The notes under the pieces were generated by a model that was not told the DNA's origin, ran no database searches, and saw nothing but the letters and a program-made list of their open reading frames with translations. Shown here piece after piece: positions 18,850 to 28,400 of a stretch of 64,000 nt of DNA. Every line of letters starts with the position of its first letter. Position 1 is the stretch's first letter. Source of the DNA: Phaeobacter sp. QD34_24 (lineage in GTDB: Bacteria; Pseudomonadota; Alphaproteobacteria; Rhodobacterales; Rhodobacteraceae); the NCBI RefSeq assembly GCF_028890115.1, contig NZ_JARCJD010000006.1, positions 62,001 to 126,000 of the forward strand. Direction: 5' to 3'. The position numbers were made by a program, and so were the translations under genes.

Positions 18850-19910
18850 GCGGCGCCCCGTGCGATCAGCCCCTTGGCGACATCCTGGAAGGCCTTCGCC
18901 TGCGGGCTGTCGGGCTTGCTGACCACCACCGGCGCGCCACCATCGGCGGCCAGGCGCACGTCCAGATGCAGCGGGATCTCCGCCAGGAGCGGTACGTTCA
19001 GCTTCTTGGCTTCGGCAGCGACGCCACCATGGCCGAAGATGTGCTCCTCATGGCCGCAGTTCGAGCAGATGTGGGTCGACATATTCTCGATCAACCCGAC
19101 GATCGGCACATGCAGCTGCTTGAACATGTCGATGCCCTTGCGCGCGTCGATCAGGGCGACGTCCTGCGGGGTGGAGACCACGATGGCGCCGTCCACATGG
19201 GCCTTTTGCGCAAGGGTCATCTGCACATCGCCGGTGCCGGGCGGCAGGTCCACGATCAGCACGTCCAAGGCGCCCCATTGCACCTGCATCATCATCTGCT
19301 GCAAGGCGCCCATCAGCATCGGGCCGCGCCAGACCACGGCCTGATCCTCGTTGGTCATGAGGCCAATGGACATCATGGTGACGCCGTGGTTGCGCATCGG
19401 CAGGATGGTCTTGCCATCGGGGCTGGCCGGGCGGCCCGAGACGCCCAGCATGCGCGGCTGCGAGGGGCCGTAGACATCTGCATCCAGCAGGCCCACCCTG
19501 CGCCCTTCGGCGGCCAGCGCGCAGGCGAGGTTGGCCGATACCGTGGACTTGCCGACGCCGCCCTTGCCCGAGGCCACGGCGAGGATCCGATCCACGCCGG
19601 GGATCTTCTGCGGGCCTTGCGGCTGCGCGGCTTTCTTCGGCTTCAGATCCGGCGGCGCCTTGTCGGAATGGGCGGTCAGCAGCGCCGAGACCTTTTCGAC
19701 CCCGGCCAGAGCCGTGACCTTGGCTTCGGCCTCATCCCGGATCGGTTCGTAGGTCTTGGCGCGCGCCGGGTCGATCTCCAGCACGAAACGGACCTCTGCC
19801 CCTTCGATGTTCAATGCGCGTACGATGCCTGCGGCGACGATATCGCTGCCGCTTGTGGGGTCGGTGATGGTCTTCAGTGCCTCGAGGACAGCTTCACGGG
19901 TGAGGGACAC
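18846..19910 (-). CDS. Mrp/ApbC-type iron-sulfur carrier ATPase
   Basis: A 354-residue P-loop ATPase that carries Fe-S clusters to target enzymes. A MIP18-like domain occupies residues 1-85. The deviant Walker A GKGGVGKST follows near residue 115, then the switch region DLPPGTGDVQ. The C-x-x-C pair of CSNCGHEE, which bridges a 4Fe-4S cluster between two subunits, lies near residue 280. It heads a three-gene coupled operon divergent from the formate dehydrogenase region. The many Fe-S clusters encoded next door make it a plausible maturation factor for that system; this is inference from position. Confidence 0.92.
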   Translation of the reverse strand: MSLTREAVLEALKTITDPTSGSDIVAAGIVRALNIEGAEVRFVLEIDPARAKTYEPIRDEAEAKVTALAGVEKVSALLTAHSDKAPPDLKPKKAAQPQGPQKIPGVDRILAVASGKGGVGKSTVSANLACALAAEGRRVGLLDADVYGPSQPRMLGVSGRPASPDGKTILPMRNHGVTMMSIGLMTNEDQAVVWRGPMLMGALQQMMMQVQWGALDVLIVDLPPGTGDVQMTLAQKAHVDGAIVVSTPQDVALIDARKGIDMFKQLHVPIVGLIENMSTHICSNCGHEEHIFGHGGVAAEAKKLNVPLLAEIPLHLDVRLAADGGAPVVVSKPDSPQAKAFQDVAKGLIARGAA

Positions 19911-19929
19911 GCCGGTCTACTCCTTTGGT

Positions 19930-19943
19930 ATTGTCGTTTGTCG
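19930..19943 (-). promoter_or_regulatory. CGACA direct repeat upstream of the Mrp gene
   Basis: On the minus strand CGACAAACGACAAT lies 20 bases before the Mrp start. A close variant, CGACATAGACAAT, occurs at 22953 in the divergent formate dehydrogenase control region, suggesting one regulator for both. The match is short. Confidence 0.3.
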
Positions 19944-19994
19944 TATTCGGACGGAACACTTGACTGAGATCTAGGTTGCTTCCTAGCATTTCGA

Positions 19995-20831
19995 ATGGCC
20001 CGTTTGTTTTTTCTCTATCCGATCCGCTGGTGTTGCGCAGCGATCAATCGGATCAGCCCCGCGCCAGGCCGCCTTGCTGTTCTGGCTGCCGGTATCGTGT
20101 TTGTCGCGCTGATGGCCGCCGTGCCCGCGCGTGCTGAGGATCGTCTGGTGCGGATGGCGGTGCCGGAGGCGCTGGTCGAGACCGGTTTCCTGCGGCACCT
20201 TCTGCCGCGGTTTTCCCTGAAAACCCAGGTCCGGGTGCAGATCGTTATGCCCGGAGAGGCGGCGGAGGCCGCGCTTGGCACCGAGACGCGCGCGGGCGGA
20301 ACACCGGTGTTCCAGGCCGGTGCGGACCTGTGGTACCTCACGGTTCTGGACAAGGACCACCCCGGAACCCAGCGATTTCTTGACTGGCTGAATTCCGAGA
20401 TCGGCGCGCGCACCATCACCGCCTATGCGCCACAGGGCGTGCAGATGTTCACCCTGCCGCAGGTTCAGCGCGCCACGGTCGAGGAGATCTCTTTCGACGG
20501 CGATGCCGAACGGGGGCAAAGCCTGTCGCAGGTGATGTGCGGACGCTGCCACGTGGTGGCAGAGGACCGGCGGATGTCCGATATCGGCTCGACCCCTTCG
20601 TTTTTTGTGCTGCGCACCCTGCCGGACTGGGATTACCGCTTCCAGGCCTTCTATGCGCTGAACCCGCATCCCGCCTTCACCCAGGTGGAGGATGTGACGC
20701 CGCCCTTCCCCGAGGATCGCCCGTCCCCGATCGTGCCGGTCGCCATGACGCTCGACGATCTGGAGGCAATCCTTGCCTATGTGGCCGGCCTCACGCCGGC
20801 GGATCTGGGGGCCCCCTTGCAGCATCAGTGA
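19995..20831 (+). CDS. Exported TupA-like/cytochrome c fusion protein
   Basis: A 278-residue exported protein. Residues 1-47 are a long signal peptide ending ARA. Residues 48-160 resemble the tungstate-binding protein TupA: FLRHLLPRFSLKTQVRVQIV resembles its N-terminal strand-helix, and QRFLDWLNSEIGARTITAY with GVQMFTLP its last helices. The whole second lobe is missing. Residues 165-278 are a class I cytochrome c domain: heme is bound at C182-G-R-C185-H186 and Met251 is a possible sixth ligand. It faces the formate dehydrogenase genes and overlaps the end of the ferredoxin gene by 7 bases. Likely a periplasmic electron carrier; the role of the binding lobe is unknown. Confidence 0.75.
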   Translation: MARLFFLYPIRWCCAAINRISPAPGRLAVLAAGIVFVALMAAVPARAEDRLVRMAVPEALVETGFLRHLLPRFSLKTQVRVQIVMPGEAAEAALGTETRAGGTPVFQAGADLWYLTVLDKDHPGTQRFLDWLNSEIGARTITAYAPQGVQMFTLPQVQRATVEEISFDGDAERGQSLSQVMCGRCHVVAEDRRMSDIGSTPSFFVLRTLPDWDYRFQAFYALNPHPAFTQVEDVTPPFPEDRPSPIVPVAMTLDDLEAILAYVAGLTPADLGAPLQHQ

Positions 20832-22771
20832 TCGCGGCGCTTGCTGAGGTAGTCTTCGGTGGTGCGCACGGCTGGGCGATCCTTGCCCGCGAAGGGATTG
20901 TTCTGCTGATGGAACTGCGCGTTGACGCGGCAGTCATCACACATCTGGATCATCCGCGCCGCATCGGACGTGGCAAACATCGCGTGCTTTCCGGCCAGTT
21001 TCTCGGTGATCTTCTCGATGGTGGATTTCACCCCGAACAGGCTGCCGCATTCGATGCAGGCAAAGGGTTCCTCCTCGTGCAGGACCACCTGGCTCAGCGC
21101 TTCGGGCTGCAGGTTCAGGCGCGGCTCGTAAGTGATCGCCTGCTCGGGGCAGACGTTGGCGCAAAGGCCGCATTGCAGGCAGGCGTCCTCCTGGAACCGC
21201 AGCTGCGGTTGGTCCGGGTTGTCCCCCAGCGCGCCCGAGGGGCAGAGCGACACGCAGGACAGGCACAGGGTGCAGCTGTCGGTGTTCACCAGCACCGCGC
21301 CATAGGGGGCGTCTTCGGGCAGGGGCAGCATCTCGGCCTCGGGCGCCAATGCGCGGGCCGCCTGGCGGGTGATCTGGCGGCGGGTGCCCATGGGGCGCAG
21401 CGGCGCGGCAATCGGCGCAGGCACCTGTGCATCGTATAGGGCATCGCTGAGCGCATCCGGGTCGTTGAGATCCAGTAGCGTGGCCTTCTCGCCTGCGATG
21501 GCGCAGGCGAGGTTGCATTCGCGCTCTTGCACCTCCCGGTCTGCCTTGGGCGACAGCAGAATGGACACATGGGCAAAGCCTGCTGCCAGCGCCGCCAGGA
21601 TTTCGGCATGGCCGAAGGTGTTCAGCGCCTCCACCTCCAGCGGCAGCACATCGGCGGGCAGGCCGCGGCCAAAGCGCGCCGCAAGGCGGATCATCTCGGC
21701 GCCATGGGCATTGACCACCAAGAGCCGCGGCGCATGGCCGCCCGCATCAAGGTAGGCCTTTGCCAGCACCTGGATGCGGCGCATCAGGGTTTCGGTGGGC
21801 GGCGCGTCATAGGTGATCGACCCCGAGGGGCAGAGCGAGGCACAGGCGCCGCAACCGGCACAGATCATCGGATCGATGCTGACGTGATCGCCGCTCGCGG
21901 TGATCGCGCCGGTGGGGCAGACGTCAAGGCAGTTGCTGCAGCCCGTCTGGCTGGCGCGGGAATGGGCGCAAAGCAACGGTTCGCTGCGCACATAGAGAGG
22001 TTTCTCGAAGGTGCCGATCAGCTGGCTCGCCGCGAGCACCGCATCGGCCACCGCCTGGACGCCCTTTGGATCGGCGCGCAGGTAGCCTTCGCGTTTTTCA
22101 TGGGCGGGAAACAGCGGCGTGCCACCGGTCAGATCCAGGATGATATCGCATTCCGAGCGCCCGCCATCGCGGGCATCGCTCCAGGTCCAGGCGCGCCCGG
22201 TGACATCGATCTGCTGCAGGGCGTCGATGGTCACGTGGAACTGGCCAAGTGCCCCGCTTGCCTGGCGTAACCGCCCCCGGATCACATCAAAGGCGCGGGT
22301 TGCCGGGGCCTCGACCGCATCGGTCAGCAGCACGGTCACACCCAGCGTATCCTGCAGCCGTTCAGCAGCGGCCAGAGCCACGTCGGAGGTGCCGACAATC
22401 AGGCACAGCCCTTCGGAGACCACATCCACGGTCTTGGCCGCGGACCGATCCACAGCCGCCTCTGCCACCAGGGCGGACATTTTGGGCAGCAGATCCCCCT
22501 TATCGGCGGTCCATCCCCCCCTGTCCCGCAGGTCGAGAAAGGCCGGGACCGGGGCGCCGATTTCCTCCGCGATCTCCTCGAAAAGGCGCTGTTCCTGGGT
22601 GCAACAAATCACTGCCTCGCCGGTGGCGATGGCGGCGGCGGCGCTGTCGGTCTGGCGGGTGCAAAGGGCGGAATGCACCTTGGAGCAGGGCAATTCGGTG
22701 GCCTGTGACAAGCCTTGCGCATCGATCTTTTGAGATCCGGAACAATCGCATAAAATCAGATGCTTAGTCAT
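20825..22771 (-). CDS. Multi-cluster 4Fe-4S ferredoxin protein of formate dehydrogenase loci
   Basis: A 648-residue cytoplasmic iron-sulfur protein. The N-terminus has an isolated CDCSG and a CC pair. A dicluster ferredoxin domain spans about residues 268-315 (Cys 278, 281, 285 and 304, 307, 310, 314). A second dicluster domain lies near 490-560 (CTLCLSCVSLCP and CLQCGLCANVCP). A last set, CIECG and CDDC, lies near the C-terminus. At least four clusters are expected. The reaction is unknown. Proteins of this type accompany respiratory formate dehydrogenases with DUF3305/DUF3306 and may pass electrons or assist maturation. It is divergent from the fdh operon. Confidence 0.82.
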   Translation of the reverse strand: MTKHLILCDCSGSQKIDAQGLSQATELPCSKVHSALCTRQTDSAAAAIATGEAVICCTQEQRLFEEIAEEIGAPVPAFLDLRDRGGWTADKGDLLPKMSALVAEAAVDRSAAKTVDVVSEGLCLIVGTSDVALAAAERLQDTLGVTVLLTDAVEAPATRAFDVIRGRLRQASGALGQFHVTIDALQQIDVTGRAWTWSDARDGGRSECDIILDLTGGTPLFPAHEKREGYLRADPKGVQAVADAVLAASQLIGTFEKPLYVRSEPLLCAHSRASQTGCSNCLDVCPTGAITASGDHVSIDPMICAGCGACASLCPSGSITYDAPPTETLMRRIQVLAKAYLDAGGHAPRLLVVNAHGAEMIRLAARFGRGLPADVLPLEVEALNTFGHAEILAALAAGFAHVSILLSPKADREVQERECNLACAIAGEKATLLDLNDPDALSDALYDAQVPAPIAAPLRPMGTRRQITRQAARALAPEAEMLPLPEDAPYGAVLVNTDSCTLCLSCVSLCPSGALGDNPDQPQLRFQEDACLQCGLCANVCPEQAITYEPRLNLQPEALSQVVLHEEEPFACIECGSLFGVKSTIEKITEKLAGKHAMFATSDAARMIQMCDDCRVNAQFHQQNNPFAGKDRPAVRTTEDYLSKRRDH

Positions 22772-23116
22772 GTTTTCCTCGCTTGCATCAGGGCTGGCGT
22801 GACGGCGAATTTCCGCTGTCAGGGCCTCAGATTAGGCATGATTCGAGGGCCGCGTAAACCGGTTTGGCTGGAGCCGAGGCGCATCTTGCGGGGGCAAAAT
22901 GCCGGGGTGATTCGCTGGGAATTGTGTACTGCGGTATTCCGACAAAAAAGATCGACATAGACAATTCGACCACGGCGCCTCTCTGGGTCTTGCTGGCTGC
23001 CCCAATTTGTCCGGCTGGTGCGAAATATGGCCAGACACCGCACAGCAGGCTTTCACGATAGCGCGATGATGCTGCACAGTTTCGGTGACGCAGGGAGAGC
23101 CGGGATCCAACCGACC
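22772..23116. promoter_or_regulatory. Divergent control region of the formate dehydrogenase locus
   Basis: This 345-base region lies between the divergent ferredoxin gene and the DUF3305 operon. It carries CGACA at 22940 and CGACATAGACAAT at 22953-22965 in an AT-rich patch (GCGGTATTCCGACAAAAAAG), matching repeats before the Mrp gene. A frame open from 23018 continues into DUF3305, but its first 33 codons have no family support. I see no sigma-54 promoter (GG-N10-GC) at convincing quality, which matters for the NtrC-like regulator downstream. Confidence 0.4.
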
Positions 23117-23686
23117 GTGAACCAGACTTTGGACAAGACCGATGTGATGCCGCTGGGCATCGTCATCCGCCGCACCCCCGGGGTTACCCGCTGGGCCAAA
23201 TGGTCGTGGCGGGTGTCCGGGGTCCTGCCGGCCGCGAAACCGGCCGATTGGCAGCTCTTGCGCGAAGAGGATGGCGCCAGTGAATTCCACGCCGCCACCC
23301 TGCCGCTGGAGCTGCACCGGGCCGACGCCGAAGCTTACATGCAGGGCCTCACCGCCGAGCCGCCCTGCGTCTACGTGATCCTGCGCGACAGCGATGATGC
23401 CGCCCGCCCGCTGGAGGTGACGCTGGTCACCGCCTCTCCGTTCGAGGCGCAGGACTATGCCGACAACGGCGAGGATATGGTGGAGAGGGTGCCGATGCCC
23501 TCGGGCCTGGTGGCCTGGGTGCGGGAGTTCACGCTCAAGCATTTCCAGGAAGAGGAATTCAAGAAGCGCCGTCGCGACAAGCGTACCGTGGGCGAGGCAG
23601 AGGACGGCGTTGGCGATCCGCGCATCGCGCAGCTGACCGATGTCTACCGCTCGCCCGCGCTGGTCAGGAAGGGTCGCCTGCAATGA
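23117..23686 (+). CDS. DUF3305 family protein
   Basis: About 189 residues, family DUF3305, found almost only beside formate dehydrogenase genes of this type. The conserved start MPLGIVIRRTPGVTRWAKW and the C-terminal FQEEEFKKRRRDKR are visible. No membrane segment or cofactor motif is seen. The start is uncertain: GTG 23117 is given, ATG 23144 (MPLG) is an alternative, and an upstream ATG at 23018 would add 33 unsupported residues. The stop overlaps the next start by 4 bases. The role is unknown; assembly of the formate dehydrogenase complex is a reasonable guess. Confidence 0.75.
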   Translation: MNQTLDKTDVMPLGIVIRRTPGVTRWAKWSWRVSGVLPAAKPADWQLLREEDGASEFHAATLPLELHRADAEAYMQGLTAEPPCVYVILRDSDDAARPLEVTLVTASPFEAQDYADNGEDMVERVPMPSGLVAWVREFTLKHFQEEEFKKRRRDKRTVGEAEDGVGDPRIAQLTDVYRSPALVRKGRLQ

Positions 23687-24420
23687 GCCGCGATTTCTGG
23701 TCCCGCCGCAAGGCCGCCGTGGAGGCAGAGGCCGAAGCCGAAGCCCGCGCCGAGGCTGCAGCCGAAATCGCCGAGCGCGAACAGGCGCTGGAAGAAAAGA
23801 GCGACGAAGAGATCCTGGCCGAGCTGGAGCTGCCGGATCCCGACACGCTGGAGCAGGGCGACGATTTCAAGATCTTCCTGCGCGATGTGGTGCCCGCGCG
23901 CATCCGCACCCGGGCGCTGCGCCGCCTGTGGCGGCTCAACCCGGTGCTGGCCAATGTCGATGGGCTGGTGGACTACGGCGAGGATTTCACCGACAGCGCC
24001 ATGGTCGTCGAAGGCATGCAGACTGCCTATCAGGTGGGCAAGGGCATGACCAAACACGTCGAGGAATTGGCCCGCCAAGCCGCCGAAAAGGAAAAGGCGG
24101 CGGCAGCCGGGTCAGGGAGTGCGGCAGAGACTGCCGCAGAGGATGCCGCGCCCGCGCTGGACCAAGGCGAACAGGTCGAGGAACAGGCCTGTGAACAGGC
24201 CCAAGCGCTGGCAGCAGATGCCGCCATCGAACAGGAGGCCCAGGCCGCGATGGCCGAAGATCGGCCGGTTCCGGTCTCTGCGCCCGTCACTTCTGTGCCT
24301 GCCACCCAGGTGGCTGACAGAACGGATGAAGCCGGTGATACTGATCCCCTGGACACCCTGCCGCGCCGGATGCGGTTTTCCTTTGATCAGGATCGGGCTG
24401 ACGCGCGGGTGAGGGCATGA
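23683..24420 (+). CDS. DUF3306 family protein
   Basis: A 245-residue acidic protein of the DUF3306 family. It starts MSRDFWSRRKAAVEAE, the family hallmark. A charged Ala/Glu-rich helix follows, and a compact conserved region (DFKIFLRDVVPARIRTRALRR, LWRLNPVLAN, DGLVDYGEDFTD) spans residues 60-115. From about residue 125 it is low-complexity, Ala/Glu/Gln rich and probably disordered, which is where paralogues vary most. It is coupled by ATGA overlaps to DUF3305 upstream and lies directly before the chaperone gene. Function unknown. Confidence 0.78.
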   Translation: MSRDFWSRRKAAVEAEAEAEARAEAAAEIAEREQALEEKSDEEILAELELPDPDTLEQGDDFKIFLRDVVPARIRTRALRRLWRLNPVLANVDGLVDYGEDFTDSAMVVEGMQTAYQVGKGMTKHVEELARQAAEKEKAAAAGSGSAAETAAEDAAPALDQGEQVEEQACEQAQALAADAAIEQEAQAAMAEDRPVPVSAPVTSVPATQVADRTDEAGDTDPLDTLPRRMRFSFDQDRADARVRA

Positions 24421-24434
24421 ACAAGGAGTACACC

Positions 24435-25058
24435 ATGACAGCCACCGCTGACCCTTCAGCGCCGCTGGTAAGCGAAGAGGACCGCCTGCGCGCGGATCTG
24501 TATAATTTCCTGGGGCTGATCCTGTCGGCGCCGCCGGATGAATTCCTGCTGGCCCAGACGGCGGGCCTGCAAGGGGATGACACCGACCTGGGAGTGGCGA
24601 TCAACGCGCTGGCCAAGATCGCGAAGCTTTCGAAGCCTCCTGCGGTGGAGCGCGAGTTCAACAAGCTGTTCATCGGTCTGGGCCGGGGCGAGCTTCTGCC
24701 CTATGCAAGCTATTATCTGACCGGTTTCCTGAATGAAAAGCCGCTGGCACAGCTGCGCCGTGACATGGCGGCGCGCGGCATGACGCGGGCGGCGAATGTC
24801 TATGAGCCCGAGGACAACATCGCCTCATTGATGGAGATGATGGGGGCGCTGATTGCGGGACGGTTTGGCGCAGCGGCCAGCCTTGCGGATCAGAAGACCT
24901 TCTTCAACACCCACATCGGCCCCTGGGCCGGTCACTTCTTTCTGGATCTGGAGAAGGCCAAGAACTCGGTTCTCTATGCCTCGGTCGGCGCTGTCGGCCG
25001 GGTGTTCATGGAGATCGAGGCCGAGGCCTTCCGGATGAGCGCGGAGCAATCCGCATAA
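24435..25058 (+). CDS. TorD/DmsD-family molybdoenzyme chaperone
   Basis: A 207-residue all-helical chaperone of the TorD/DmsD family, which binds the Tat signal of a molybdoenzyme and supports cofactor insertion before export. The segments YNFLGLILSAPPDEFL, FNKLFIGLGRGELLPYASYYLTG and the C-terminal W-A-G-H-F-F-L-D are typical. Its client is presumably FdhA, 370 bases downstream. ATG 24435 is preferred because AAGGAG lies 6 bases before it; the ATG at 24417 overlapping the DUF3306 stop would add six residues. Confidence 0.85.
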   Translation: MTATADPSAPLVSEEDRLRADLYNFLGLILSAPPDEFLLAQTAGLQGDDTDLGVAINALAKIAKLSKPPAVEREFNKLFIGLGRGELLPYASYYLTGFLNEKPLAQLRRDMAARGMTRAANVYEPEDNIASLMEMMGALIAGRFGAAASLADQKTFFNTHIGPWAGHFFLDLEKAKNSVLYASVGAVGRVFMEIEAEAFRMSAEQSA

Positions 25059-25061
25059 ACC

Positions 25062-25081
25062 GGGGCAGAATTGCCTGCCCC
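25062..25081 (+). other. Hairpin between chaperone and fdhX-like gene
   Basis: GGGGCAG (25062-25068), loop AATTGC, CTGCCCC (25075-25081): a perfect 7-pair stem just after the chaperone stop and before the AAGGAGGAG ribosome-binding site of the next gene. No T-tract; a processing or attenuation point is possible. Confidence 0.6.
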
Positions 25082-25117
25082 ATCAACGTGAGCGACCACC
25101 AAGGAGGAGACACTCAC

Positions 25118-25309
25118 ATGACCAAGAAAGCAGAGGCAGCATCGAGCCGCCGCGACTTTCTGAAAGTCGCCGCAACAACGGCGCCGCTGGCAGCAGTGGC
25201 CGTTGCGACGACCGGGGGCGCGGTGGAGGCCGCAGAACCCGATCTTGCAAAGGAGACGATGCAGGATACCGCGCATACCCGCGCCTATTACGAAAGCGCC
25301 CGGTTCTAA
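25118..25309 (+). CDS. Small Tat-signal protein of formate dehydrogenase loci
   Basis: A 63-residue protein. Its N-terminus carries the twin-arginine motif S-R-R-D-F-L-K followed by a hydrophobic Ala-rich stretch ending around VEAAEP, then about 25 polar residues. It matches the small formate-dehydrogenase-region Tat target family, always found just before fdhA. It may be an extra small subunit or help export the complex. ATG 25118 has AAGGAGGAG at 25101-25109. The 117 bases before fdhA hold no other gene. Confidence 0.85.
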   Translation: MTKKAEAASSRRDFLKVAATTAPLAAVAVATTGGAVEAAEPDLAKETMQDTAHTRAYYESARF

Positions 25310-25426
25310 GGCTCCGTTCGCACATTAATGGCCTGAGGCAACTGGTTGCGTGACGCCCGACCGCCAACAGGTTTTTCGTCAACCCAGCGCGCTTTCTGAG
25401 GAGGAAGCAAGCAAGGGAGGTTCTAA

Positions 25427-28400
25427 ATGCTTAGGAAAAAGACCAACGGGGTTGCGAGACGCCCCCAGCGGACCAGTATCCTGTCCAAAGTCGGCGAAAC
25501 ATCCGTCGACCGCCGCGCCTTTTTGCGTGGCTCCGGCCTGGCCATCGGCGGCCTGGCTGCCATCAGCGCCACCGGCGGGTCGGTGACCCAGGCCAATGCG
25601 GCCACCGCGGCTGCGGGCGCTGTTGAAACCGTGAAATCCGTCTGCACCCACTGCTCGGTCGGCTGTACCGTGGTGGCAGAAGTCCAGAACGGTGTCTGGG
25701 TCGGGCAGGAACCCGGCTGGGACAGCCCGTTCAACCTCGGCGCCCATTGCGCCAAGGGGGCATCCGTGCGCGAACACGCCCACGGCGAGCGCCGCCTCAA
25801 GTACCCGATGAAGAAAGAGGGTGGCGAGTGGAAGCGCATCTCCTGGGATCAGGCGATCAACGAGATCGGCGACGGCATGATGCAGATCCGCGAAGAAAGC
25901 GGACCTGACAGCGTCTACTGGCTCGGCTCGGCCAAGCACAACAACGAACAGGCCTACCTGTTCCGCAAGTTCGCCGCCTACTGGGGCACGAACAACGTGG
26001 ATCACCAGGCGCGGATCTGTCACTCCACCACCGTTGCGGGTGTTGCGAACACATGGGGCTACGGCGCCATGACCAACAGCTACAACGACATCCATAACTC
26101 CAAGGCGATCTTCATCATCGGCGGCAACCCGGCCGAGGCGCACCCCGTCTCGCTCTTGCACGTGCTGAAGGCCAAGGAGCAGAACAACGCGCCGCTGATC
26201 GTCTGCGATCCGCGTTTCACCCGCACCGCGGCCCATGCCGACGAATATGTGCGCTTCCGTCCCGGTACCGACGTTGCGCTGGTCTGGGGCATCCTGTGGC
26301 ACATCTTCGAGAACGGCTGGGAAGACAAGGAGTTCATCCGCACCCGTGTCTGGGGCATGGACCAGATCCGCGAGGAAGTGGCCAAGTGGACCCCCGAAGA
26401 GGTCGAGCGCGTCACCGGCACCCCCGGTTCGCAGCTGCGCCGCGTGGCCCTCACCATGGCCAACAACCGTCCCGGCACCGTGATCTGGTGTATGGGCGGT
26501 ACCCAGCACACCAATGGCAACAACAACACCCGTGCCTATTGCATCCTCCAGCTGGCGCTGGGCAACATGGGCACCTCGGGTGGTGGCACCAACATCTTCC
26601 GTGGCCATGACAACGTGCAGGGTGCAACCGACCTTGGCGTTCTCTCGCACACCCTGCCGGGCTACTATGGCCTGTCCAAGGGCGCCTGGGCACATTGGGC
26701 CCGCGTCTGGGAGGAAGATCCGGAATGGCTTGCGGGTCAGTTCGACACGCTGAAAGGCGCTGACGGCAAGGACAAGAGCCTGCAGAACCTGACGGGTATC
26801 CCGGTCAGCCGCTGGATCGATGGTATCCTTGAAGACAAGGAGAACATGGATCAGCCGAACAATGTTCGCGCCATGGTACTGTGGGGGCATGCGCCCAACT
26901 CGCAGACCCGGATGACGGAAATGAAGACGGCGATGGAAAAGCTGGACATGCTGGTCGTGGTCGACCCGTATCCCACCGTTTCCGCCGTGCTGCATGACCG
27001 CACCGATGGCGTCTACCTGCTGCCGGCCTGTACCCAGTTCGAAACCCGTGGCTCTGTCACCGCGTCGAACCGCTCGTTCCAGTGGCGCGACAAGGTGGTC
27101 GATCCGCTGTTCGAAAGCCTGCCCGATCACGTGATCATGGCGAAATTCGCCAACAAGTTCGGCTGGGCCGACCGCCTGTTCCGCAACATCGAGATGGAAG
27201 ACGCGGAAACCCCGAACATCGAAAGCATCACGCGGGAGTTCAACCGCGGCCTGTGGACCATCGGCTATACCGGTCAAAGCCCGGAACGGCTGAAGAAGCA
27301 CATGGCCAACCAGCACACCTTCGACCGCACCACGCTGCGCGCGGTGGGTGGCCCGGCCGATGGCGACTACTACGGTCTGCCCTGGCCCTGCTGGGGCACC
27401 GCCGAGATGAACCATCCTGGCACGCCGAACCTTTACGACATGTCCAAACCGGTCTCCGAGGGTGGTCTCACCTTCCGCGCCCGTTTCGGCGTGGAGCGGG
27501 ACGGCGACAACCTCCTGGCCGAGGGCGTCTATTCCGCAGGTTCGGAAATCCAGGACGGCTATCCTGAATTCACCATGGCGATGCTGCATGACCTGGGTTG
27601 GGACCAAGACCTGACCAAGGCCGAATGGGCGATCATCCAGGCCATCGCCGCCGGTGAATTCACCGATGTCGAAAGCCTGAACCTGAGCGATGCGGATTTC
27701 GAGGATGGCGAAACGCCGGATGCGATCCAGGCGATCTTTGCCAAATCGGGCGATGCGATCGGAAAGATCAACTGGAAGACCGACCTGTCGGGCGGCATCC
27801 AGCGGGTCGCGATCAAGCACGAATGCGCTCCCTTCGGCAACGCCAAGGCGCGTGCGGTTGTGTGGACCTTCCCGGATCCGGTGCCGCTGCACCGCGAGCC
27901 GCTCTACACCAACCGCCGGGATCTGGTTGCGGATTATCCGACCTACGAGGATCGCAAGTTCTATCGTCTGCCGACGATGTACGCCTCGATCCAGAAGAAG
28001 GATGTCTCGCAGGAGTATCCGATCATCCTCACCTCCGGCCGTCTGGTCGAATACGAGGGTGGCGGCGACGAGACCCGCTCGAACCCCTGGCTGGCCGAAT
28101 TGCAGCAGGACATGTTCGTCGAGATCAACCCGCGTGACGCCAATAACCTTGGCGTGCGGGACGGCGAACAGTGCTGGGTCGAAGGTCCGGAGGGCGGCAA
28201 GGTCAAGGTCATGGCCATGGTCACCGAACGGGTCGGCGCGGGCGTTGCCTTCATGCCGTTCCACTTCGGCGGTCATTTCCAGGGCGACGACCTGCGCTCG
28301 AAATATCCCGATGGGGCTGATCCGTATGTGTTGGGCGAAAGCACCAACACGGCGCAGACCTACGGGTATGACAGTGTGACCCAGATGCAGGAGACCAAGT

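Noticed and set aside
17617-19344. 575-codon plus-strand open frame
   Set aside because: Opposite three coupled minus-strand genes with known families (DUF6505, DUF4444, Mrp). Its Arg/Ser-rich start is typical of shadow translation.
26018-26020. Possible selenocysteine position in fdhA
   Set aside because: The codon at the metal-ligand position is TGT (Cys198), not TGA. No recoding is needed.
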